Shown here: piece by piece, positions 32,274-41,504 of the stretch | Layout: every line of letters begins with the position of its first letter | Numbering within the stretch: the stretch's first letter is position 1 | Source: Sycon ciliatum | Lineage: Eukaryota > Porifera > Calcarea > Leucosolenida > Sycettidae | Reading direction: 5' to 3' | NCBI RefSeq assembly: GCF_964019385.1 | Contig: NC_088645.1 | Coordinates: 9,930,266 to 9,994,265, forward strand | Length of the DNA stretch: 64,000 nucleotides | The notes under the pieces: generated by a model | The model's database searches: none | Told to the model about the DNA's origin: nothing | Seen by the model: only the letters and a program-made list of their open reading frames with translations | Position numbers and translations under genes: made by a program

Positions 32274-32678
32274 GACCAGCGCTTTGGCCGAGTGGTTGTG
32301 AGCTTGCCTGCGAATCACAAGGTCCCGAGTTCGAGACCCGCGCTGAGAGCAGGGAGCGTGTACTGTGCTAGCAAATGCGGTGATGCACGCGTGAACCACT
32401 TTACATGCAGTGAACTGCGCCGACACCCCCGGTCAACTGGGTACTCACTACTCGGAGTGAGGGTTACATGGATGCAGCTAACGAGGTTAGCCCCCTTGTT
32501 GGGCATTGGTTGTGAGACTTACCACCTCACCCTCGCCGTTAGGAGCTGCATCTGCCACCCCGGTAGCACAGGCATGGTGGTGGCCTGGCACATGCGAACC
32601 TTCCTAAGCTGGTTGTGTTTCTCAACGCAATTGTATAGCCGGTGGTAACGTGGACGTGCAAACTTTTTTACTTTACAG
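32274..32678 (+). mobile_element. tRNA-headed SINE, copy 1
   Basis: The head has an A box (ttggccgagtggt at about 32284) and a B box (gagttcgagaccc at about 32328) spaced as in a tRNA, but the cloverleaf stems are imperfect. The body shares with the minus-strand copy at 49968-50283 the blocks tacatggatgcagctaa, tggttgtgagactt and ccgttagg-gctgcatctgcc. Both end in a cttttttacttta tail. SINEs are transcribed by RNA polymerase III and mobilised by a partner LINE. A CATA microsatellite precedes it. Confidence 0.75.
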
Positions 32679-33239
32679 ACATACATACACGTATAATGTA
32701 CAGAACAGAACAACAAGGACAATCAAGGCTTGTTGGAGTGTGATGTACATGTACATACATTTAAATAAATACATACACACATACTTCCTCCGCATCATTA
32801 AAATTGTCGCTTCGCACATCGCAATGTTTGTGACTTGGCTCGTCTCAGTCAGACTGTCGGAATCGCTGTTTTCTGTGTTCGAACACTGGTGCGACCATTC
32901 CTGCGCTATGTCTACTTGTTCCTGAAACCATGGTGGTCTCGGACTTTGCCGGAGCTCTCTTCCGCACCAAGCAAATTCATCGAGCTCCGCACTATTACGC
33001 CCCAGAGCGCACATCGTTTTTCTGGAGTTCGTGCCGTCCCACATCGCTCCTTGGGCATTTATCAAGACTGCAAGCTCGGGTATAAGAATCCTGGTATCTC
33101 CTGGATATGAAGTGCTGAAGTTGACGATGGCAAGAACAAAGTGTTCTCAAATTCCTAAAATGCGCTACTTGTGTAGTATCCCTGCCTTGCTTGATTGTAG
33201 CGTATCCTCGTACGTTAGCGTACATGTACAATCATGTAC
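32679..33239. other. No gene seen
   Basis: A/T-rich sequence with catacata repeats. No supported coding region. Confidence 0.4.
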
Positions 33240-34162
33240 ATACCCTTAGGCTGTGTTTACATTATGCCGATGATATCACACTCTATATCAGGCACACGTC
33301 CATCCAGACCATCACAACCCAGCTGAGTGCTGACCTTGCCGCTCTGGATCGCTACCTAGATCAGAAGGGACTGGTGTTGAACCCGTCCAAGACTCAGTTT
33401 GTCCTGCTCAGGCGACCGGGCAAGGAGCTGCCACCTGGCACCGCAGTCAACTGCCGGGGCACTTCCATAGCCCCATCTGCTTACGCTCGGTACTTAGGAA
33501 TACTGGTTGACGAACATCTGTCTTTCTCAACCCAAGTGGATGCAGTATGTGCAACTGTCAATAGGAAGGTCGGAGCATTTGTCCATGCAAAGCAGAATAT
33601 CAGCATTTTTGGCAAACGACTTTTCTATTTATCGATCATTCAGTCCACATTTGAGTTTGGCAGCACTGCATATATTCATTGCTTATCACAAACCCTATAT
33701 GACAAGCTTCTTACTGCCAGCCGCGTAGCATTAAAGAGAATATTTTCGTTGGATAGAATGACTCCCACCACTCTTCTATACAGTCATACTAACTTGTACG
33801 CCCTTGAGAAACGCCTCAACTTCAAAACCTATGTATTTGTTTACCGCTGCCTGAATGGACTTGCTAGTCCTCTTCTGCGAGACCGCTTTACCTTGCGCGC
33901 CCATGGTGTTCGCACTGCAGCCACCACCCGTGGCCAAGTCTCTGCTGCTCTTGTTCTGCCCCCCGCTAACACCCGATATGGCTTTAGTGCAATTTCTTAT
34001 TTGGGCGCTGCCAGGTGGAATACACTTCCACCGGCTTGCCGCATGTCTAGTTCACCAGCTGAATTTCGCTCATCCATCAAATTATACCTAGGGTTCCCTG
34101 TAAAAAGGCGCTGACGCCTGTTGGGAATTCCCTAGTAAAAGAAGAATAAAATAATAATAATA
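33240..34162 (+). mobile_element. LINE-beta copy 3, RT C-terminal half
   Basis: The open frame starts just before motif C (CLHYADDITLYI) and continues GLVLNPSKTQFVLL, YARYLGILVDEHLSFSTQV, FEFGSTAYIHCLSQ and ARWNTLPPACR, ending at 34114. The 3' end holds GGGAATTCCC at 34123-34132 and an AATAAT tail at about 34145-34162. It is intact from YADD onwards. The truncation is at the same residue as in copy 1. Confidence 0.85.
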
Positions 34163-34388
34163 ACACACATCCAGTCATAATAAGGCACTTGTCATAAGTA
34201 TCCGAACGTTTTCGGTCCCTTCTCATCAAGGATTATACAGGGAATGGCTCAAGCTGGAAAGACTAAAACTTATATAGCGTAAAGATAATTAGATAACAAC
34301 ACTCGTGACAAGGTGGAAAATTATCAAGTTTAGCACGACACAAAACTCGAAGGAAAATAATAATAGTGACAACAACATAGTGAGCAAA

Positions 34389-36902
34389 TTAAGTTACATT
34401 GTTACCACCTCGACGAGGAGTAACACCAAACAATTGTAGCGACAACACATTTTCTTTCTGTACGCAAAGTTCAGGATCCAACTTACGGATATACAAAGCT
34501 TCTAACACAGCCAAATGTAACGCACATCTACCACGTGACAATATTGAGAAAACATTATCACTGTACAACTCACGACAATTGGTACGGGCTGACAGATGTT
34601 GCTTGATTGACGAAGTGCGATTCTTAGCTCCATTGGGTGTTGTCTCCTCCAATGTCCCGTCATCTCGCCTCTTCGTGGCATCACCACTATCTGTCTCTTC
34701 GCGTTTCCGCGGCCTTCCACGTTTCTTGACACTAACCGTTGGGTGCGCGATACCCGGTGTCCTTTCCGTTACGTCTCCTCCATTGCGGATTTCTATTGAG
34801 CTTCTTACTCCAACTTGTCCGGTGTCCGATATTGAGGTTAGTTTTCGCGGTCTACCACGTTTTCGAATATTGACTGTTGTTGTCACTTCCGTTGTCGTTG
34901 TACGTTCGTCCTCATCAGTCCGTATTTTCACTTGGCTTCTCGTCACCCTTTCCGACGCCGACAGATCCTTTGTCAGTTTCGGTGGTTTACGTGTGGGTCT
35001 TTCACCATCTTTTATGCTGTTCTCAGCTGGCCCGTAACCTACACACGCAGAGGAGGACGGGCATGCAGTCACATCTTCACGGGAAGAGGACGATCCACCG
35101 GTGGACTGGACAGCACATTTTGGAGGACGACCACGGCGAGGACGACAATCGCGCGCATCAAGCGGAACACAACTTAACGGCACATGTTGACGAATGCGTG
35201 CGCCCAGGTGCTGAAGGGTTCTACCTACATACCGATCTTCACATTGTCGGCATTGAAAGAAATAGATAAGGTTACTTTTACTAAGGGTAGGTAGAACATC
35301 CTTCTTCACACTGAACGCACGCACTGTCCCAAATATGACGTACAGCTTGACGCACGGATATGATGGACATACGATACCACGAACATCCTTCTCCACGCGC
35401 GCAGAACCGGTGCCAACCCAGGGTAAACGGAGCACCACTGGGCAACGGTCAGGTCCAAATGGGATAGGCTTGTCTGTCACCGGTTTTTCGTTGATTAGCT
35501 TGGCCAGAAATTCCTTTGGATAGCCGTTGTTCGTAAATATTGATGTCAGTCTGTCTAATTCGTCCTGCAATAGATGAGGGGAACATATTCTATGTGCACG
35601 ATAAACTAGCGCCTTCACAAGATGTCTCTTCGATTTCGTTGGAGTATAGCTCCCCCACGGAATGTAGAGGCCGGTGAACGTTGGCTTCCTATAGATAGTG
35701 GTGTCCAAACTCTTAGTGTTAATATTCCGTGATATTTGTACATCCAAGCAGGATAAGCTGCCGTTTTGTTCCGCTTCCGACGTGAATCTCAACGCCGGGT
35801 GGAGACTATTCAGAGTTAGTAGAAAAGTCCCACAGACATCCTCATCCTCATCGTGACAGTACACATCGTCTACAAAACGACAGTACATAGAGGGCCACAA
35901 TGATGGACTAATGGACGCTTCACAGAACCCTACAAAGATATTAGCCAATACAGGACCAAGCGGCGAGCCCATGGCAACGCCATCTATTTGTTTATACATA
36001 ACGTTGCCAAATGAAAACTCAACGCCCGACGTAACCATTAACATGAGTTTCACAAACTCCGTTTCGTTCAAAGACGGCGGAGTAATGGACTTATTGTGGT
36101 ACAGTGTTGTTGCGCAGATGTCAATGGTCTCCCGTAGTGGCACGTTAGTAAATAAGCTCACCACGTCATACGAGCACATGAATCCGCTCGATTCAAAGCT
36201 TGCGTCCTTTAGCTTTTCTACAAACTCGAAAGTATCTTTGACGCAGTGGCTATTGTAGAGGTTGAGTACCGGTTGTAGCATGGCACCTAGCCACTTGGAT
36301 GTTTTAAATTGCGGTGACCCAGACATGCTGAGTATTGGTCGTAAGGGAATGTTCTTCTTGTGAATTTTTGGGAGCCCGTACATTCGTGGTCGTGTTGATC
36401 CCGTCGGCGCCAGATGGTCGTACTCATAATCAGAAATTTGATGTGTTTTTGAAAGAGACAATAGTTATTTGCTAAGTTTAGTGTCGATGTTTTCTGTATG
36501 GTCATATACATCGCACGGTCCGAGTCTGCAGAATTTTGTCTTATCCTCTAGTATGACCATCATCTTGGTTTGGTAGTCCTCCCTTGACATAATAACCGTT
36601 GCCCGACCCTTGTCCGGGCGGGAGATAATGATATCCGGATTTGTTCGGAGCTCCCTCATGACTTTGAGGTGCTCTCGTGTGAGTGAAAAAGACCGGGTGT
36701 CAGGAGAGGACTGCGCAAACCTGTGTGCCTCGGCAGCCAGAGACGCCCGGCAAGCCGCTGCTGTTTCGTCAGATTTTGCTGGTACCTTGGACAATTGCTG
36801 CTGGAGCAGCTCAAATTCCGCCAACATCTCCAATCGGTGGAGTTTAGGAGGAATGCCAAAATCTAAACCGCCACACAGCACGTCCTTTTGTAGTTGAGTC
36901 AA
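34389..36902 (-). pseudogene. PLE-C ORF: reverse transcriptase plus GIY-YIG nuclease split by an AT-hook-rich insert
   Basis: An 838-codon frame with one in-frame TAA at 36465-36467. The N-terminal part has GLDFGIPPKLHR and ISRPDKGRATVIMSREDY. After the stop come YGLPKIHK, motif A CSYDVVSLFTNVP, GVAMGSPLGPVLANIF and motif C FVDD. The nuclease starts NLIYFFQCRQCEDRYVGRT with ARIRQHVP. About 187 residues then intervene (35174 to 34613) with three AT-hooks: RRGRPPK, KRGRPRK and KRGRPRK. The nuclease C-lobe follows: SSIKQHLSARTNCRELYSDN, SILSRGR and VLEALYI with the catalytic Glu. The 5' end lacks the first part of the ORF. RT and nuclease residues are intact apart from the stop. Confidence 0.9.
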
Positions 36903-36988
36903 AGGGATATCGCAAGATTAATAATAGTATCATAATGATCGCTACATGTGCCGAATCGGTCCTTTCTCAAGGCAGACACAATCCAAAC

Positions 36989-37714
36989 GCTGTCCAGTCC
37001 ACCGGTGGATCGTCCTCTTCCCGTGAAGATGTGACTGTATGCCCGTCCTCCTCTGCGTGTGTAGGACACGGGCCAGCTGAGAACAGCATAAAAGATGGTG
37101 AAAGACCCACACGTAAACCACCGAAACTGACAAAGGATCTGTCGGCGTCGGAAAGGGTGACGAGAAGCCAAGTGAAAATACGGACTGATGAGGACGAACG
37201 TACAACGACAACGGAAGTGACAACAACAGTCAATATTCGAAAACGTGGTAGACCGCGAAAACTAACCTCAATATCGGACACCGGACAAGTTGGAGTAAGA
37301 AGCTCAATAGAAATCCGCAATGGAGGAGACGTAACGGAAAGGACACCGGGTATCGCGCACCCAACGGTTAGTGTCAAGAAACGTGGAAGGCCGCGGAAAC
37401 GCGAAGAGACAGATAGTGGTGATGCCACGAAGAGGCGAGATGACGGGACATTGGAGGAGACAACACCCAATGGAGCTAAGAATCGCACTTCGTCAATCAA
37501 GCAACATCTGTCAGCCCGTACCAATTGTCGTGAGTTGTACAGTGATAATGTTTTCTCAATATTGTCACGTGGTAGATGTGCGTTACATTTGGCTGTGTTA
37601 GAAGCTTTGTATATCCGTAAGTTGGATCCTGAACTTTGCGTACAGAAAGAAAATGTGTTGTCGCTACAATTGTTTGGTGTTACTCCTCGTCGAGGTGGTA
37701 ACAATGTAACTTAA
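36989..37714 (+). pseudogene. PLE-C inverted partial copy: AT-hook insert and nuclease C-lobe
   Basis: The plus strand repeats the last 240 codons of the PLE-C ORF with only a few substitutions (for example SACVGHGPAEN instead of SACVGYGPAEN). It includes two complete KRGRPRK AT-hooks and the catalytic VLEALYI. The N-terminal nuclease half is missing, so the fragment is a non-coding arm of the element. Confidence 0.85.
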
Positions 37715-38032
37715 TTTGCTCACTATGTTGTTGTCACTATTATTATTTTCCTTCGAGTTTTGTGTCGTGCTAAACTTGATAATTTTCCACCTTGTCACGA
37801 GTGTTGTTATCTAATTATCTTTACGCTATATAAGTTTTAGTCTTTCCAGCTTGAGCCATTCCCTGTATAATCCTTGATGAGAAGGGACCGAAAACGTTCG
37901 GATACTTATGACAAGTGCCTTATTATGACTGGATGTGTGTTTGCGTGGATATTTGCGACCCATAACTTACCTTCGTTTTAAAGTATTATCCGCCTCCGAC
38001 CTCTTTTAAAAAATAATAATAACATGAGAAAT

Positions 38033-38455
38033 TTTAACCCGGGTCGAGTTCAGCCCGGGTTGAAAGTCTGTACGATAGACAAAAGAGGTGAGAGTTTACA
38101 TGAAGACAGTTGACCCGGGTCAAATACTGATATGCCGCCAAAAGTCCACTTCTACAGTCCTGTATGGTCACGTGAATCCGTTCGCGCGAAATTTGCATCT
38201 GCAGTGCCGTTCAAACCTGGCGCGAGATACGCACAGAAGTACGTTTGTACGATTTTCTTGACCCGGGTTGATTTCAACCCTCCCCTTGGAAGGGCTTGGG
38301 GGGAGGGTTGAAATCAACCCGGGGCGAAATTTCAACCCGGGTCAAGCGCAATGCGTCATGTAAACGCGCAATTCATTTTATGCACATGGCGGGTTGAAAT
38401 CTGACCCGGGTCGAACTCAACCCGGGTTGAAACGCCTCATGTAAACACCGCCTAA
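38033..38455. repeat. CCCGGG-rich MITE-like repeat
   Basis: Eight CCCGGG palindromes, mostly within acccgggt, lie in 400 bp, with gtttacatga and its complement near both ends. A perfect 18-bp stem (ttgatttcaaccctcccc) flanks a 14-nt loop at about 38270-38319. The ends are loosely inverted. No ORF or target duplication was identified. Confidence 0.6.
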
Positions 38456-38573
38456 CTGGTTCCGCAAATTTCACGAATGACCAGAACAGAAAATCGATTC
38501 TGGAATTACACACCTTTTTAACTCTTTTAGAAACTAATACTAAATAGAGGTTGTGACTTCGGCGATTATTTTG

Positions 38574-38970
38574 TTTAGGAATGGGTTTGCTCCCACACCG
38601 GAGCTCGCGCTATTCCGCCGACTACTTGACACTTTACTGACTCACGACTGCCATCCGGAAAACACGAGAAGTCCATCGAACCTACGACGTCGACGTTTGT
38701 AAACCTGGTGATGCTTGTGCCTGGACAGCACTATATAAGTGGTGCTCTTCAGGCACAATCTTCCTCAGCCTACTCAAGCTTAACTGATGATGGGTGAATT
38801 CCCCGAAACACTGTGTATTGAGCAGGGAGTGGTGCTTTCTTGCAGGTTTGCCGAGTCGAAGGTTCGATGGACTTCTCGTGTTCTCTGGATGACAGTCGTG
38901 AGTCAGTCAAGCGTCAAGTCGTCGGCGGAATAGCGCGCGCTCTAGTGTGGGAGCAAACCCATTCCTAAAC
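38574..38970. mobile_element. PLE-type remnant: inverted arms around a hammerhead motif
   Basis: About 115 bp at 38574-38690 (gaatgggtttgctcccac, cgaagtccatcgaacc-like) returns inverted at 38858-38970. The sequence between carries a tatataa box (38732) and a hammerhead-like motif (38778-38823). A TATA-like box upstream of a hammerhead inside an inverted pseudo-LTR is the layout of PLE ends. No coding sequence remains. Confidence 0.6.
38778..38823 (+). ncRNA. Hammerhead ribozyme candidate, PLE type
   Basis: The core is CTGATGA (38784-38790) and CGAAA (38804-38808). Stem II is GGG/CCC with a 6-nt loop and one mismatch beside the core. Stem III is ACA/TGT around CTG, and the cleavage triplet GTA ends at 38817. 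Stem I pairs gcttaa (38778-38783) with ttgagc (38818-38823) through six pairs including one G-U. All invariant core nucleotides are present. Confidence 0.6.
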
Positions 38971-39038
38971 ATAGAAACTAATACTGTTGACAGAAAAAAA
39001 GAAAATGAAATGAATTGACATATTCAGGGTCAACGTAC

Positions 39039-39671
39039 TTGTGACAATGAAGGTGTGATTGGAAACCGACTTTGCATTCCCCACAGCTCTGGCACCAGAC
39101 AGGTACTTCCCATCTCCATTGTCTTCCATCGCGACCTTAAACACAACGTGCTCCTCAACTTGCCTGCACTCATGATCAGGCGTTTCCAAGTTGAAATGGA
39201 TGTAGGAACCACTGTAAATGAAGGAGTTTGAGGGGATAGAAGTTGCACAATCTCCAGAGGTCATAGATATATTCACATACTTTACAGCAGTTGCAGGTGG
39301 AGAGAGTGTATACCGAATGGAATGTCGATAAAAGAACAGATACTGAAGTTGCCAGGAAGTCGCCCAGCCAGCCCAGACGTGAGGTGGCTTCCTTAGCAAT
39401 AGTCGGCAGTAAAACGTAATCTGATGCGATCCAGCGTGTTTTGATCCAATTCTGGTTGAAAAATTGGCCGAAACTGATATATTTTGTGCGAATGACATTT
39501 GCTTGTAAGTTGCAAGTTCAACAACTAGAGGTGATATTGATATCAGCGTCCACACAAATCCCTCCTGACGCGATCCGCTCAGGTTCCCCTGTGTGAAGTT
39601 CTGGTCCGTGTATCTCATGAGTGTAGTTCCAGCATCCAGATTCTCAGGTACAATCACATCTCTGTGCATGG
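39039..39671 (-). CDS. Host exon, unidentified extracellular-type domain
   Basis: A 633-nt exon of 211 codons bounded by an acceptor (ccctttag) and a donor (gtacgt), both phase 1. It encodes MHRDVIVPENLDAGTTLMRY, EGFVWTLISISPLVVELATY, HQITFYCRLLLRKPP, ISMTSGDCATSIPSNSF, LETPDHECRQVEEHVVFKVA and ends NHTFIVT. There are six N-glycosylation sequons and three Cys, so it is probably secreted or the ectodomain of a surface protein. I recognise no named domain. The identical phase and strand as the sushi exon at 11384-11785 fit one modular gene, but 27 kb of TE-filled DNA lies between. Confidence 0.65.
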
Positions 39672-39907
39672 CTAAAGGGGCAAAGGAGAGAAGAACAAGA
39701 GTCGGATTTGAATCACACGACCCTGTTCAGAAGTAAACCAAAAGACTGGAGTTTATTGCAGTTTCATTAAATTTTAATGGGAAGGCGATTGAACCAACAA
39801 ACTCGCTACAAAACACACATCTGTAGTAAGACAACACCCTCTGTGGGGTTCCCTCATTAAAACAATAAATTGTATCTATTTATTTTATACTCGGATGTTG
39901 AGCCAAT

Positions 39908-40497
39908 AATAAGTGTAGAAAAGAAAAGGAAATATAGATATGAGTTGAGAGTAACTCTCCATCACTGTAACCAGATACTATACACAGTCAAAAAGTGCAA
40001 CAACTAGGCACAAAACTGACAGAGTACTCAGACATTCGACGTCCTGACACCTAGCTTCAACACATCTCCGTAGCGCTAACCGACAGCCTTCCAACTTGGA
40101 AGGTTCAAGGTTATGGAGAGACCAAAGAGGGGAAGGCAAGCGCAACGAAAATGAGCACAAGCTACAGTCCCAACAGAACAAAGAATGTCGATTGTTACTG
40201 GACTATGACGAGACCAGTAGGATATTTGACAAAGTAGCTTGTGCTCATTTTCGTTGCGCTTGCCTTCCCCTCTTTGGTCTTTCCATAACCTTGAACCTTC
40301 CAAGTTGGAAGGCTGTCGGTTAGCGCTACGGAGATGTGTTGAAGCTAGGTGTCAGGACGTCGAATGTCTCAGTACTCTGTCAGTTTTGTGCCTAGTTGTT
40401 GCACTTTCTGACTGTATATAGTATCTGGTTACAGTGATGGAGAGTTACTCTTAACTCGTATCTATATTTCCTTTTCCATTATACACTTATTTTATAC
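39908..40497. repeat. FB1 foldback element, copy 2 (complete)
   Basis: Arms at 39908-40172 and 40233-40497 are near-perfect reverse complements of about 265 bp around a 60-bp centre. The arm includes tccaacttggaaggttcaag and agcgctaaccgacagcc. The copy at 4-487 shares the arm and centre. No transposase and no obvious target duplication were found. Confidence 0.9.
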
Positions 40498-40838
40498 CAA
40501 GCAATACATGGCTGGGGTAGCCAATGACCACTTTGCGTGACGATTGCAGGGTTTTTATAGCCAATCATGGCTAAAGACTAACTACTACTACCACTGTCTT
40601 GGCGATGTATCGGAATTTCACCATCATCAGGTCAAAGCACCCATCTTCGTTTGGTTCACGTTGTGCATTATGAAACACTCCATCACGCTGCGCCCTTAGC
40701 CCGCATTCACAACCCATGGCGAGTAAATTCGTTCTTGGATAGATGTTCTATTCATTGTTTTGAGGGAAAGAGGCAAATTGGATGCTAGCAGATACATGTT
40801 GTATATACAGGAGTGTTTCAAACTATTTTCAAATAGCC
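40498..40838. other. No gene seen
   Basis: No supported coding region. It immediately flanks the BEL element's 3' LTR. Confidence 0.4.
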
Positions 40839-41253
40839 TGTTACTTTCAATAAGGGTTCGTTGTAGAATGCTCGGAACACACTCTCACAAACAAACTACG
40901 CAAGAATCTTCACCACGCACAGATGGACACTTTCAGTGTTGACAGAAACCAACTTCAACTCTCATCACTACAACGTATAGAGCAAGAACACAAGAATGGA
41001 ATACACTTCCAAGAGAAACACACACCGAGCGAACAGCAAAGCAAAAAGCAACAACTGGTCGACGAAGCCAGACCAATAAAACCGAAACACGCAGTACCAC
41101 AAGCCTCCACGTGCGCAGCGCGGGAATCTGGAGTGATTTGCATTGGTCACGCGACAAGTGCAGCCACACAGGCGCGTGCATGTAAAAAAACGCATGCAAG
41201 CAATGCATGAAAGGTGCCAGTGACATGGGCGGAACAGTGAACTGAATCTAACA
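40839..41253 (-). repeat. BEL 3' LTR (415 bp)
   Basis: The LTR runs TGTTAG...GTAACA on the minus strand. It matches 47641-47971 over its 3' 330 bp apart from an 8-bp insertion, a 15-bp deletion, a short indel near the end and a few substitutions. A purine tract precedes it. Confidence 0.9.
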
Positions 41254-41504
41254 TACCTCCCTCATGAGCGAACCTAGGACTATGAGCGAATAAGACAAGT
41301 AGAACCATGGACACTGGTTAGATATGATTACTGTGAAGTACGACACATGGACATAATAATAATTATTATTATTGAGAGGCTAAACTAACGACAGCGAGAA
41401 CGCAGTGCTATTGAAGTCATGCAACCAGTACGCTTGACAGTATACTATGAATGGTACTGTTATTCAAACTCAGGCAGATCCACTGCAGCTGTACCTGCCA
41501 TCTT

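Larger units (their letters stand above)
34163..37940. mobile_element. PLE-C, Penelope-like element with inverted pseudo-LTR arms
   Basis: A 952-bp sequence at 34163-35114 (minus) returns almost unchanged as 36989-37940 (plus). It includes the C-terminal half of the ORF and a 3' flank with a tatataa box. Between the arms lies the rest of the RT ORF on the minus strand. Such inverted partial copies (pLTRs) are typical of PLE insertion. Only a handful of differences separate the arms, so the structure is young. Confidence 0.85.

Noticed and set aside
32274..32350. Genuine tRNA gene at the SINE head
   Set aside because: The A and B boxes are good but the T-arm and acceptor stem pair poorly, and the sequence continues into a repeated body; a SINE explains it better.
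34230..34270. Hammerhead motif at the PLE-C ends (here on the minus strand, and at 37865-37905 on the plus strand)
   Set aside because: A TTGATGAG and CGAAAA pair is present, but the invariant C of CTGATGA is T, stem II does not pair and stem III is absent. At best it is a dead remnant.
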